Shown here one piece after another: positions 44,991-57,679 of a stretch of 64,000 nt of DNA. Numbering within the stretch: position 1 is the stretch's first letter; every line of letters begins with the position of its first letter. Source of the DNA: Pteria penguin (lineage: Eukaryota; Mollusca; Bivalvia; Pterioida; Pteriidae). Both the position numbers and the translations under genes were made by a program. The notes under the pieces were generated by a model. It did not search any database. It was not told where the DNA came from and was given only the letters and a program-made list of their open reading frames with translations. Location: the NCBI GenBank assembly GCA_035048485.1, contig CM068584.1, positions 64,972,542 to 65,036,541 of the forward strand. The letters run 5' to 3'.

Positions 44991-45904
44991 GGTTCGAAAC
45001 CTCACTGTACCCAGGCTGTGTATCTTCGTTTTATAACAGGTTATTTATCCAAAAATCCAATATCAATCACTTGTTTTACTTCTTGACATTTTGCGAGTAT
45101 TATCATGTTTCATATTATTGGATATCTGCTGATCTATTATCCATTTTTGTCGATCTTTTTACCAGGACTAACAGTCTAATTAATTTTAGGGTTGTTTGAC
45201 ACAATATCTTTTTTATAAATTAAATGAGTCAGATTTCACAAATTCTTTCTAGATTTTTGCCATCATCTGGATATCTATTTTTATCTTTACAAAGCAAAGA
45301 AAGTAAGTTAACTCTTGTGTATCCCAAATCCTGTAATGTGGGGTCCTTTGTAAGGTCACTATAATATAAAGGTGAATAAGTTCATGTGCTGCTTTTGTAT
45401 TTATCAATGACTAGTTTACAAAAGATTTTGATTAAACTTTATACATATCTTTCTCATAATTGGGACACATTTATCATTGAAGTCGGCCCAGTATCTCTGA
45501 TAATTGTTTGAAGTTTATTCATTAGGAAAGTGGGAGAGATATATATCCACTGACTGAGATGTGATCCACACCATATCTCGGTCTTAGATTTATGAAAAGT
45601 ACATCATTACTTGCTGGGATACAATCAGTAGTTGTTATGTAAACAATTTGCATAAGCCACTTTTACGTTTTCATTTATATCGTTCTTAAATACACATTTG
45701 CTAATAATTTTTATCACTGAGTTTTAAATTCTTTAAGTCAACCAAATATAAAATAAAAAAAAAAAAAATCACAATTTGCCTAAAATGAATTGCGGGTAAT
45801 TGATACTTATCTGTGTTGCTCATGTGTAAACTTACGGTCCTAAACGGTTGAATTAGTGGAAGTGAAGGGGAGGGAGAGTCCACAAGGCATCTCTGCGATG
45901 GTAA
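44991..45904. other. Intergenic DNA, no gene seen
   Basis: Short unconvincing readings only. TTTACAAAGCAAAGAAAG.AAGTTAACTC at about 45288 is another trace of the dispersed family. Confidence 0.45.
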
Positions 45905-46095
45905 TTAAATTAATTGATTGATAAATGCTTTACGTCACTCCTATGATTATTAAGGAGTATATGGTGGCGGCACTCTAAATAATGCATCGGATAGGAATTT
46001 GCACCGGCGGAGGCCCCATGGCGGGCAAGTTGGAGCTCTATGTTATAAGCCAAGCACCGCATCCACCGAACCAACATCGTCTTCCTTCTGGATGG
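45905..46095 (-). mobile_element. Diverged SINE-like element
   Basis: The minus strand has a degenerate tRNA-like head (GTTGGTTCGGTGGATGCGGTGCTTGGC), a body with TGCCGCCACCATATACTCC, and a tail AGTGACGTAAAGCATTTATCAATCAAT like that of the other SINEs. The B box is not recognisable, so this is an old or different family. Confidence 0.55.
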
Positions 46096-47500
46096 ATCCC
46101 TATCTGTGATGAACATGCACTTTTACAGTCTGGCAGTTACACATGATGTGTCCTTCGCTTTTATTTACCTCTCCATATAAATACGTATACATTTAATTAT
46201 TAACTCTATATCCCTGGGAAAGTTCAGCACAAACATGAGCTTTTCTGGTAGCATCTTCCAACCATAGAGTTGTAGTAATATTTCGATACAAATACGTACA
46301 TGTAAACAGTACAAATAAGGTGAGGACTTAAAAATATATTTAATGATGGTAGAGGGATTATTGTGTTGTAGGTAAGTATCCCGTTTACTCCAACTCCCGG
46401 CCCCCGTTATTGCCATATACTTGAAAATTTATCCACTAGATCGTTTTATAAAATGCCACACAACTCTCTAGATTATATGTTACGTTTTAAGACGGTTGGA
46501 GGAGAGTTAAAGGGAGGCGAAAGGTGGCGATAAAATTTTCTTGTGGAAATATTAAAACACCACACATATAGATTTAATATTATAATATACCAATAAAAAG
46601 AAATCAATGGAATAAACAAAAAAGAGATGGGTAAAGGGAGTTAGAAGGTGATGTTTTGACCCTTCAATTTTCACGGGGCTTAGTTGCACCACTGTCTTTA
46701 TATGAATAAGCTATTGCAGCCAAATTCCTTTAAGCATCACTAAAAAATCTTATCAGTCAGAAGGCAAATTATAATAGTGATTCCACTTTGGCTTCCTGTA
46801 CGCTTGCATCGGAGGTAGAACTTAAAGGTATAAGTAGAATAGAATGGAAGCATTTACTTGACAAGAAAATAAAAGTAATAGGAATAATATTTCCCTATGT
46901 ACTTGATCTTTATTTTACCGATTCGAAGGAGGTTTGGAAACATCCTCCTCTGGACCTATACTACCAATGAGATAGATGAATGCCAAGTTCATGAAGTCCT
47001 TCCTTTTCAACCGATGAGCTCCCCTTCAATCAGAGGAATTAAACCATAACATAAGAATCTGTCTCTTATTTCAAGCTTTTCTTTTCCTTTTATTTTCATT
47101 TTTTTTTCATTATATTTATTATTTAGTTTCCACACGCTGATTTTAAGAATTCCGAGTTAATTGCTCAGCGTTAAATAGTCATTGCCCTGTCTTTGCAATC
47201 ATTTGTTACTAAGTATTATTATACATGAAAAAGTAGTCAAGGTATAGGTAGGTGTCCCCCACACCAGCAACCTTCACGCACAAACACAATTTCTCGTTTT
47301 GAAATTTATCTTTGTCATGAAAAATATATAATAATCAAAATAGAAGAATCCATAAACAGACTTCAATTCACACTCCAATAAATCTTAAACTTAATAACAT
47401 TTTGCGTGTCTCTAGATAATGGAAATAAATTCCGGACAAATGTTCCCGTCTATTACATCATTATAAAATGTAAACTTGCTAATATCAAAGACAAGTATAA
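46096..47500. other. Intergenic DNA, no gene seen
   Basis: No domain or splice-supported reading is seen up to the assembly gap. Confidence 0.5.
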
Positions 47501-48000
47501 NNNNNNNNNNNNNNNNNNNNNNNNNNNNNNNNNNNNNNNNNNNNNNNNNNNNNNNNNNNNNNNNNNNNNNNNNNNNNNNNNNNNNNNNNNNNNNNNNNNN
47601 NNNNNNNNNNNNNNNNNNNNNNNNNNNNNNNNNNNNNNNNNNNNNNNNNNNNNNNNNNNNNNNNNNNNNNNNNNNNNNNNNNNNNNNNNNNNNNNNNNNN
47701 NNNNNNNNNNNNNNNNNNNNNNNNNNNNNNNNNNNNNNNNNNNNNNNNNNNNNNNNNNNNNNNNNNNNNNNNNNNNNNNNNNNNNNNNNNNNNNNNNNNN
47801 NNNNNNNNNNNNNNNNNNNNNNNNNNNNNNNNNNNNNNNNNNNNNNNNNNNNNNNNNNNNNNNNNNNNNNNNNNNNNNNNNNNNNNNNNNNNNNNNNNNN
47901 NNNNNNNNNNNNNNNNNNNNNNNNNNNNNNNNNNNNNNNNNNNNNNNNNNNNNNNNNNNNNNNNNNNNNNNNNNNNNNNNNNNNNNNNNNNNNNNNNNNN
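47501..48000. other. Assembly gap (500 N)
   Basis: Exactly 500 unknown bases, so the length is probably a placeholder. Open frames crossing it are meaningless. Confidence 0.99.
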
Positions 48001-48835
48001 GGCTATTTTGTAGTATAGTATAGACTATAGGACTATAGTGTCTTTCCTTCATGGTTCATTATCAATTTTAGAATCCATTATAAATGTAATTAGAAAAAAT
48101 GCTGAATTGCATCACTGGTGGCTAAAATTATCCAGGTCTGTACAAATGCATCAAAATGTAATATTTAGATTGCTGATAACATAAAATATGTACAAAACTC
48201 ATTTTCTTGATTTACTTTCACTCTACAAAACGCAAAATACCACATGTATTTTTAATAAACAAAAGAAATATGTAAGTATTGAGGTTAGATTTCATGCCAT
48301 GTAATAAAGTAAGATTTCAGACAATCCGAAAATCACCAGATCATCAGACAAAATCTGATAAAATTGGCTTTGGTCTGGTAAAATTTCTTAACTTTCCTAT
48401 TACTTATATGTAAATTTCAATAAAATTATAAAAATGTCAGGTAAGATTTCAAAACTTTCGCTAAGGCTGAGATTTTATTACCCTACCCCCTATTTTTCCC
48501 CCCTAATCATTGTAAACACTATGAGAGGGCAGCTCTTATAATGATGAATTATATGTGTGGTTCATAATTTTACACTGCACTCTTTCTACAATGTCAGATG
48601 TTTCTTTGAACATCAGTGTTTTTTCGTAACCATGCTTAATTTAAAAATAAGCAAACTCATGAACACGACTCTCTTATCTTAACACAAAATTGATACAGAT
48701 AACTTATGACTCCGCAAGTTATATTAATAATCCAGAAATATGTTTAAGACCTATAGTTTTACAATCTTTTGTTACTACTATGCTATACATGTTATTTTTT
48801 ACAAAGGCAAATCAACAGAGTTTTATTTCTACCGT
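48001..48835. other. Intergenic DNA, no gene seen
   Basis: AT-rich sequence without recognisable features. Confidence 0.5.
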
Positions 48836-48960
48836 CCCCCCCTTGTGGCCACATATTTACTAGTAAAAATCCAGATTTTGCAACAAAAATGGCTGAGTAG
48901 TTTGGCTAATACACATGTGGGCCCCTACCCCCCTTTTTGGAAATCCTGGATCCGCCTCTG
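48836..48960 (-). mobile_element. CAGTGGCGGATCCAG miniature element, truncated copy
   Basis: On the minus strand it begins CAGAGGCGGATCCAGGATTT and continues GGGCCCACATGTGTATTAGCC, AAATCTGGATTTTTACTAGT and AAATATGTGGCCACAAGGGG. The far terminal repeat is missing. Related copies lie at 54866 and 56002. Confidence 0.75.
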
Positions 48961-50040
48961 CATAGCACATATATGACGTCACCCAAAGATCGATAACCCT
49001 TAACAGATGTTTGGTATATAACCCACCCATCCCCCCACCCTCCCGGGATCTGCCACTATTTTTCCACAGAACAATCAGAAAAATTGAAAGGGGGCGCACT
49101 ATTTGTATGTTGAACAAGATACTACAATTTTTTTTACTATTTAGCTCAGGACATATCGAATTCATTATTAGTTCTTCAAGAGCGACCACACCTAATATTG
49201 ACAATTTCAATTTTTAATATTAAAAAATTAATCCTGCATTTTCCTTATTTTGATTTAAATAAGATGTTACTTGTCTTGATTTACGTCCTGATAGATTCCG
49301 AGTCAAAATTGTACACCAAATTGATGATGATTTGCGTTTAAAGGCTTCAAATGGAGTAATTTTTATTGCTTAAGACATTGATATTTTCAAAATGAGGCAG
49401 ATCTTATAAATATTTCATAACTTCCGTAACTTTATAGGTCCTTATTTTGTGAAACTTTTGTAATTTCAACTTCATTTTGAAAATTAATTTAATTTATTTT
49501 TGCGCCCGCTCGCCCCTTAAAATGATCAAATATGTCTGAAGAACTAGTAATTAATTTTGTGTGGCCTCACTTGTGCAGAAAAGAATTTAGTTTCTGTCAT
49601 AGTGCACCATTCAGTGTCTGTCGTCATTGGTCTTAAACTTTTACATTTTCCACTTCTCCACCTACATGTAAACCACCTGACAGATTTTGATCAAAATTAG
49701 TATAGATGTTGTACTAGTAGACCTCTACGAAAGTTTTTTTTTTTTTTATTCAGATGTGTTAAGAGGTAGCACCACTATACAGTTAAACAAAAATATTTCT
49801 TACAGGGTACATTGCATCCCCACCCCCTTTGAAAATCTTTTTCTCTATATGGGACATATGGATTTTAAAACTAATGGCATCTAAGTGTTCTAAATGGATG
49901 TAGGATTCACATTTGTGTTTTTTGTTCAGATCAGAAAAGGAATTTTTGATACCTGCGTGGACTTTTTCATTTTTGCCGATTTTAAGGTAATTCATTGTAA
50001 ATTGTTTATAATGCTTTCATTTTGTGTATATTATTATGTC
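48961..50040. other. Intergenic DNA, no gene seen
   Basis: C/G-rich strings near 49020-49050 may be a further miniature-element fragment. The rest has no coding signal. Confidence 0.45.
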
Positions 50041-50340
50041 CCCCCCCTCTTCGTAAAAAGATGGGTATATTGTTTTACTGTTGTCGGTTGGTTGGTCGGT
50101 CCATTTACAGTTTCCACTCATTATCTCTGGAACTATTAAAAATATTGATTTGATATTTGGTATATAGGTACATCTTAAGGACGTCATGGTCAAGTTAATA
50201 AATTATTTTTGTCAGAGTTATCCATTTTGGACTTTGAAAGTTTCTTAAATTATGCAATTCCAGCTCATTATCACAGGAATTGATAAGGATACATCATGAA
50301 GATATCAAGGTCAAGTTTTATTATGCACAGTGATAAAATA
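50041..50340 (+). repeat. Fragment of a bivalve-type degenerate repeat
   Basis: TGTTTTACTGTTGTCGGTTGGTTGGTCGGTCC, TTTCCACTCATTATCTCTGGAACTATT, and GTACATCTTAAGGACGTCATGGTCAAGTT have two half-copies within the segment (a second CCAGCTCATTATCACAGGAATT...AAGGTCAAGTT). The style resembles the array at 12.6-14.0 kb. Non-coding. Confidence 0.5.
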
Positions 50341-53300
50341 ATTATCGCCCATGATTGAGTGTTGATCACTGAAAATATGCTGATTGAGATTCCATTCTCA
50401 GATTCTGATTACATTCTCAGAAATCGAAAATCAGGAAATTTGAAAGGAGTGTCAGTGCTTTATGCCTACAGTACAAAAATAAGCAGAGGGGGGGGTATAT
50501 ACATGAAGTATCACGCTCAACTTTTGAGTACACTTCATATTGGAGGAAGAAGAAGATATGCTACATTGGTGTTGCTCTTGTTTGATTTTGAGGAAATAAA
50601 TGTAACTGTAAAAGAATTGAGATGCTGAAATGAAATCTTTTTTAGGATTTTTTTTTTAATCAATTTTTTAATTTAAAAAAATGAAGGGGTTACATTATTT
50701 GTATGTTACTGGCATGTCTGAAGGACTTCATCTTCAGAACTAATTAAAGGATTTTGATGAAACTTTGCATGAATAAAGAACTCCAGGTTCCTGACTAATC
50801 TTGTTTTTTCGGCCAGATCCTTTAAGGGATGGATCCAAGACATGTTCACAGAGGCCCCATTGCTTACTTGAATACTTCTAATGATGCAACATGTACATAC
50901 AAATATAGATGTGGCTTCTGCGTATGCACATGTTATTCTTAAACATGTACCCAAAATAACAGAGAAACCCTTTTTGAAACATTGTTTTACAGCTAATCAA
51001 ACACAGTTTTCGATTTACATGTATCAATTTAATTAGGAGCAATAGCAATGTACGAAAGGATATATACATGTATATTACATTTGTACATGATTATTTTGAC
51101 ATATCGCACTTTTTATACTTCCTTACAAAAATATGCATGAACCTCTTTAAACTTAAACCAGTCTTCACAAAAACTCACTAGCCAGATGCCCAAGACTGCC
51201 TTTTTTTTTTGTAAAGCTAGTAAAATTTGTCAAACAAACCAGAAAGTGTTAATTTATTTGTGGGCTAGTGGTAAAAAAATGTTTTTGTGAAGACTGTTTT
51301 CTTCAGACTAATATTAGATTCTTGTGAGGTAGTTTTCTTAAGGGATAGAAGCATTTTATGAGCATGATGGTTGTGCAAGCAGTATAAATTACCAGCACGG
51401 CCATGGTGCTCATAAAGTACATGCATAGACTCGGTAACATGCAAGACTGTCATGTGGATAAGTATGGTTACTGACCCTGTGACTTCGTCCATGATCTTTA
51501 TCGTATATAAATGCATATAGTTTATATGCCAAAATAAATTTTTGGAATTTGATGTGGTTGAGGAAATACTTTATTGGCTTATTTTGACATATAGTGATAA
51601 TAGGTCAATGTCATAATGTTCTTGTATTACAATCTGCTATTTACCTTTACAGTGCTGACTAAAAACATCATTTTGCAGTTTTGTGTAACAATGTTTCATT
51701 TTTTTCAGGTAGATTGAATACAGATGTCCCAGTCTTATAAAACGTTTTAAAAACATCAACTCCTTGTCACAGTCATAACTAAGGTACATGTTCTTTACTA
51801 ATAAGCTCTTTCAAATGACTTCAAGATCAATGACCTTGTGACCTTCAGAATGACCTTTATGCTAAAGGCTCATGTGAGCTACATGTATTGATATGGTATG
51901 TCATCTATCAGTAAACTTTCTGTATTTTCAACTTCCTCAAATCCACTGAAGGGGTTTGGATGAAATTTAGCAGACATGACACGCTTGGTCCTTCACCAAA
52001 ATTTGAATTTTCAGACAGATTCAGGGGTGTTAAACATGTAAACCTTTAAACCTGTGTACTTGTATCCACATCAACAAACTAAATGCATCGGAGCGATCTT
52101 AAACCGTGTCTTAAGAAGTGTTGGTGTTTTTGGTCCCTTTCAGAACTAAGATTTTAAAATGTTAAAGATGACAATAAACATAATTTAAAAAAGAAATGGA
52201 CCATGCATATCCATCAAAAACTGTTCAGGGTTGGTTGGTTAAGGGGAAACAAACATACATGTATTTTCATATTTTGTCTTGCCTTTTATTAGAGAATATC
52301 TATTTCAAGGATAACATGCATTTGAAAGTTTCATTTCAAAATTTAGTTTCCTTGATTTTATATAATTTTCTTTTATTGATATTGACCAGTACCTGTAATG
52401 GCAAGCTGGGGGGGGGGGGGGGGGTAGCGGTTAAAACCCCACACGGAAATGAATTTTTTTTTTAATTATTTACCTAAAAAAGCACAAAAAATATATAAAA
52501 CTAAGCCATTTTAGAAAGAAAAATCATTTCAAAACATTTCTGACTTCTTCCTTTTTTTCCCTATTTTTAATTTATTCAGTATAGAGAAGTTACATGCATA
52601 GCTTTTTAAAAAAGCTTAGGTTGCAATCGGAATAGCATTAAATTTTCAAGCTGTTGGTCACAAAGCCAAATAGCTTTATGTAAATAGGAATTACATGTAC
52701 TTGTTTTTGAAACCATCTTTTTATGCGCAGTTGTGAATTTTACCGCTAAAATTTCCAGAGCCACGCCTCATTTTTCCTTATTAGGAATGTAGCTGCGCCT
52801 TTTTTCCTTTTAGGAAAGTCTCTCCGATCTTATTGTTAATATTCAGAAATAAGTTGGTTTTTGTAGTGAGCTTCTTTTTTTTTTCAGTTGTGGACATTTT
52901 ATAAAATTTATTTCTAGAAACCTCAATATTTACAGCAGTGCTAATATTGTCTCTTAGTACTAGATTATTACCCAACTTGCCAAGCTAATAGAGTTTGCAT
53001 ATGCGCTCTCAATGCGAATTTACTATCTTAATATACAATCGACCAAGGCTGATTGCCATGATATAACCGGGTCAATCCATTGATAATAAAACAGACTCAA
53101 CAGGTTCGGGAACATTGGCTTTAATATACATGTATTGAAGTAGGTGTATACATGATAAACCCTGCAACACAATACAAATATAATAAATATTCACATAACA
53201 TTCCATATCACACTAAAACACAATTAGAAAATATGAAATGGATTTAGCACATTACACACAATGAATATCAAATCATGATATCACATCCAAGAAATAATCA

Positions 53301-53912
53301 GGTTTTATCAAAAATACATGTATACTCAAATATAATAGCTATCTCCCTTATCACATGTGTTAATAAAAATCTATTTGCGCAAAAGATAATTTATATATGA
53401 TGCTTTCAAAAATACTTGATAATAATTTAACATATAAAAAATCTATTTAACTATTTTCAACCGAGATAAATATCATTTATTCCAAATTTCAAATACGATA
53501 GTGAAAATTATAAAAGTTTAAAAACAATGCATACCCACTTATGGAGCAAAGGTTAATATCTTCAAACATAACCTTCACAATGGTTTAACAGGTAAACTAT
53601 TACATCGTGCAATTGACCTATACAATAAAATAAATATGCTAAGTACATGCACATACCAAAGCACAATGCATATCACAATTACGTTATAATCCAGTAGTAC
53701 ACATGCACTAATACAGAACGTTCGGAATTTAAAAGAATTATAATTGCTAATAATTAGATTGAGGTACATATTATAGAAAGTTTGTGACTATAAGAGATCT
53801 GACACAGCATATGTAGTGCAACTTGCGATAACTTTGACCTTGCACAAACAGGACAGAACAATGGTCGAACCAATGAATCAGTCAAACATATGAAGTATAG
53901 AAAATATGATTT
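50341..53912. other. Intergenic DNA, no confident gene
   Basis: Several readings of 60-90 codons lack domains, codon bias or splice sites. There is a poly-G run at 52408-52423. Degenerate repeat phrases (CTTCAAGATCAATGACCTTGTGACC, 51820) suggest further fragments of the tandem family. Confidence 0.45.
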
Positions 53913-54108
53913 CTAGACGTTCTGTCCACAACACAGGTCAACCCCAGATGATTCGTCTACTAGTTATGCCGTCCACAAAACCCTTGTCTATCCGTCCATA
54001 AGATAATTATCTAATAAGATTGATCTACCGATATCTGTAGAACTAATTTTAAAGAGTTAGTAACATAATTAAGAAATTGTAATCTATTGAACATTTAAAA
54101 ATATAGAA

Positions 54109-54577
54109 TTTCAACAGGTTGGGGGCAACATCCCATTTGAGAGATAATCATTCAAATGAGTAACTATTTCCCTCTTCAGTAATCAATTTCAAGTACTAAA
54201 AATGAAATTTTGGAATTCTGATTTGAAATTTAAAATGGCACATGTTTACAACATACTGAACATTGTTTACAAAACAAGATGACATTTTTAACTTACTGTT
54301 TTGGAGTTTCTAGCTGCACAAATGTTGCAGCTATAAACTCCAAAATGTTAAGTTAAAAAGGTCAACTTCTTTTAATTGTATTTTATGTTCAGTATATTAT
54401 TAAGATGTGTCCTTTTAAGTTTAAGTCAAAATTTTTAAATTTTAATTTTTTTAATTCTTGTTTACTTCTGTTTATTCCTTGAATCATGAAATTGATTACT
54501 GAAAACAGTGATATATGTAGTTACTCATTTGAGTGATTTTCTCTCAAATGAGAGGTTGCCCTGAACCTGTTCAAGAC
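54109..54577. mobile_element. Foldback/MITE-like element, about 470 bp
   Basis: The sequence is an imperfect palindrome over nearly its whole length. The ends AACAGGTTGGGGGCAACATC and the complement of GGTTGCCCTGAACCTGTT pair, then CATTTGAGAGA..ATCA.TCAAATGAGTAACTA, TCAGTAATCAATTTCA, and, at the centre, TTTTGGAGTTTCTAGCTGCA / TGCAGCTATAAACTCCAAAA. Non-coding. This is typical of a miniature hairpin-type DNA element. Confidence 0.8.
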
Positions 54578-54865
54578 AAAATTTATCTGAAGTCAATCTT
54601 ATCAATTGTAAATTTTACGGAAAATGTTAACATAAGCTCTAAAGAGCTTTTGACTATAGACCTACATGTATGGCTTGATTAACAATTTCATTTATTGAGT
54701 ATGATTATTTGTTATATGTTATATAGTTATATTACCATAAATAACATGATCTTTAATTACATGTATACCGTCAAAAATAAAACATTAATTATGAAACATA
54801 TACATCCCCAATGTAAAATATGTTGATGAGTATTGCAATAATGTATGTTGTGAATATATCTATAT

Positions 54866-54989
54866 CAGTGGCGGATCCAGTATTTCCGAAAAAGGGGTGG
54901 TGGGCCCACATATGTACTAGCCAAAACTACTCTGTAATTTTTTGTGCCAAATCTGGATTTGTACTAGTAAATATGTGGCATTCTTGAAT
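54866..54989 (+). mobile_element. CAGTGGCGGATCCAG miniature element, left half
   Basis: CAGTGGCGGATCCAGTATTT, GGGCCCACATATGTACTAGCC, AAATCTGGATTTGTACTAGT, AAATATGTGGCA. It is interrupted at about 54990, where the 83-bp inverted-repeat element begins. Confidence 0.75.
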
Positions 54990-55804
54990 ATCTAGCAGGT
55001 GACTCCCTGTACACAGGATTGTGTATGCCTATCCCAATGGCTAAACGTACACAGGGTACAAAAAGGGCCAAAACCGGTTTCGCATATAATCTAATATGTC
55101 TAAAGACATGTGCAAATATGAAAATACTAAATAAGGTCTTTATATTCTTAGGTGCCATTTATTTATTTCTTTATAAATTAATTAGAAAAAAAAATTATTT
55201 CATTAATTCATCAGTTTATTTGTTTATTTACTTATCTTCTTTTTCATATGAACTATTTATTTATTAATTTCATGTAAACTATTTATTTGAAAATCTTCGT
55301 GAAAATTAATTACCTTTTGTTTGTTCTTGCGCTTGTAGAGTCCGTTTTGAACTTTTTACCGCCATGTATGCACGCATATTCTAGTCTCCAGTTGCAAGTC
55401 CATATTCACATTTTTTCATTTTTCATAGTCTTTAAGTGCTTTTGTTTTGTTTGAGATGTCCTCTTATATAACTGAACAAACTCTCTTTTTTCGTAGCTCT
55501 TTAGATATTCGTAAATGTTGTTATATGACTTAAATGAAAGCCCAACTTTTAGTTCACGATCTTCGTCCATCGTGTTCATCGTAACAAGTCACATATGAAC
55601 TCTCAGTATACTGTGTATAAGTACAACTCAGTAAAAAGAAAAAGAGAACAAATTTTTTGATTAACATTGATTTATTGTGTCAATGATGGAACATTGGTCA
55701 CTGAGCATGAGCTGCGATTTTGGCTCTTTTTGTACCCTGTGTACATGTATGTTTAGCCATCGGGATAGGCATACACAATCCTGTGTATGGGGAGTCACTG
55801 CCTA
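54990..55804. mobile_element. Long-TIR element with FAR1/MULE-type remnant
   Basis: Arms of about 83 bases (54990-55072 and 55718-55804) are near-perfect inverted repeats: GGTGACTCCC, ACACAGGATTGTGTATGCCT, ATCCCAATGGCTAAAC, CACAGGGTACAAAAAG. Inside, the minus strand carries a fragment of a FAR1-like N-terminal domain. Long TIRs plus that domain fit a Mutator-like element derivative. I could not see a 9-bp target duplication. Confidence 0.65.
55310..55579 (-). pseudogene. FAR1/MULE-type N-terminal domain fragment
   Basis: From an ATG at 55579 (minus) a 57-codon reading gives MNTMDEDRELKVGLSFKSYN then EYLKSYEKREFVQLYKRTSQ. After a stop near 55406 the next frame continues LEYACIHGGKKFKTD.....R. 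The F.SY..I..YL..YE...F..LYKR.S and Y.C.HGGK.FK patterns are typical of the N-terminal zinc-binding region in FAR1/SWIM-type MULE transposase-related proteins. The catalytic and SWIM domains are absent. A relic. Confidence 0.55.
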
Positions 55805-56001
55805 TCAACAAAGTGACAATGTGATAAAAAATAAAAAAAGCCCCCTTTAATTATCATATGAATACTGAATTCAGCAAAAAAAAAAAAAAAAAAAACATAG
55901 GTGCATTATTAATTAATCATTCATTTAAAATTAAATACATCTTCACATAATTGTTATTGCTTGTACACTGTTGTAACTTGTATATTTTAATATTTTAGAT
56001 A

Positions 56002-56139
56002 CAGTGGCGGATTTGGAGGGGGCCCCCTTTTTCGGAAAACATTTACATGTAAACATCTAGATTTAGCACCAAAAATTACCGAAAAGTTTGCTAATACACA
56101 TGTGGGGCCCCCTTTTCAAAAATTCTGGATCCGCCACTG
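56002..56139. mobile_element. CAGTGGCGGAT miniature element, both ends present
   Basis: 138 bp bounded by CAGTGGCGGAT and ATCCGCCACTG. Internally, GGGGGCCCCCTTTTT and GGGGCCCCCTTTT flank the shared body (AAATTACCGAAAAGTTTGC, TAATACACATGTGG). The CAGTGGCG ends suggest a hAT-like MITE. The target duplication is unclear. Confidence 0.85.
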
Positions 56140-56322
56140 ACATATGCCAACTCACAGCCATTGTGGATGGTGTAAATTAATGACACAAATGCTTGTTGAA
56201 ATAGTAATTAACAGCTGTTTAAGCGACTACTTTTTGATTCATTGTGGACGAATTATCTGGGGACGATCCTCTGGGGACGATCTTCACAGTGGACGGGAGT
56301 AATTAGTGGTCGGAACGTCCAG

Positions 56323-57679
56323 TTACCAAAAAATATCAATATATGGATTGTAATATATGTACTACGTGTCACAATAATCAAAACATACTTACAGATAGCG
56401 ACTAATATATCCATACACTTAAATCAAAATAATAAATTCATCTTTTCCCACGTAACCGCGGCGGTCTGTTCTTCAAAAAGCGGCAAGAAGAACAATTGAA
56501 GACTAAATTGACCAATGAAATGACCGGATTTACGCGAGTCAGGTTAAGTCGCCCCAAGGTTAAGTCGCCCCAGAGTAAAATCGCTACATACTGGTCAAGT
56601 CGCCCCACAATGTCAAGTCAAATCATCCAAAGTGATTGTTTTCAAACACTATCAATGATATTTATCAATCATTTCAATGTTCTAACCTAATTGTACTAAT
56701 TAACATATGGTTAAAGGATGTTGGAAATAGTGGAGGTACATGTATTGATGGGCATACAAAAGAAGATAACGAAAGAAGAGATTAGATTGAATAACATACA
56801 TCTATATAGAATAAATATTGTTGACCAAAATCCAGCAATCATTACGTCAAAGAAATAATTTGCAATAACATAAGAAGATAGATAATTTTTTCATAAAACG
56901 TCATGAGAGAGTTAACTAAAAGGCGGGCTATTCAAACTGGAAAAAAAAAAGAACAATAATTAGAAAATAGAAATAAATTACACAAAACGATGTTTTAAGT
57001 TAATTTAGACTTTGGTAATATAAAAATATGAAAACATTATCACAATAAAACATATAGTTGTTACTTTTCATTAGGGAATGTCTATTTCAAAGGTTTCATG
57101 TCGAAATTTAGTTTCTTGATTTTATAAATGAAGTTTTTCTCCTTTTTTGGATTTAAAAAAATATTTTTATTGATTTAATGGTATACTGTGGAATAGCAGC
57201 TCAAATCTTGCTTTGACCTTCCCCCACATATTTTGCTATCTTATCATTTTACTCCAAATCAAGGATGTATAGTTTAAGACTATATTTCCCTGTCCAAAAC
57301 AAGTTAAAAATTTCCATTTCCTAAAATGATTTTCTTGAGGTTTACAAATTTTAAATTGGCAAGTAGTCTATTGTTTGTGAATGATCAATTTGTGCTCAGG
57401 TGAGCAATATAGGTCCATTTTGAACCACTTACTTTCCTATCTTTCTGACTGTCCTGCATCTAACATTGAAACTTTAACCTTGACAATAACTTTTGAACCA
57501 TGAGAGACACTAGAGATTTGATATATATATATTTGGCATACCTATTTCATTAATGAAGCCTTTCAGTTGGCACCAAGTTCAACAATCTAGAATCATAAAT
57601 TTTGGACTTTGTAACAAGGTATGCTTTAAATATAAATTTGTTTCAGCTCAATTTTATACCTTTTTTCATTTTAGATTAA
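56323..57679. other. Intergenic DNA with a short tandem AAGTCGCCCCA motif
   Basis: At about 56540-56625 the phrase AAGTCGCCCCA occurs three times with a related fourth, CAAGTCAAATCATCC. The rest shows no gene. The region may include the 5' untranslated end of the CACTA transposon. Confidence 0.45.

Larger units (their letters stand above)
53913..56322. mobile_element. Probable TIR element hosting nested insertions
   Basis: The left end CTAGACGTTCTGTCCACA and the complement of the right end (CTGGACGTTCCGACCAC) match. Further in, CCCCAGATGATTCGTC on the left matches GACGAATTATCTGGGG on the right. This places the element at about 53913-56322. Three other inverted-repeat elements lie inside (54109, 54990 and 56002). 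No transposase of its own is seen. The borders depend on short matches, so confidence is moderate. Confidence 0.5.

Noticed and set aside
47406..48052. Open frames crossing the N gaps (also 62942-63530)
   Set aside because: Unknown bases create artificial open frames.
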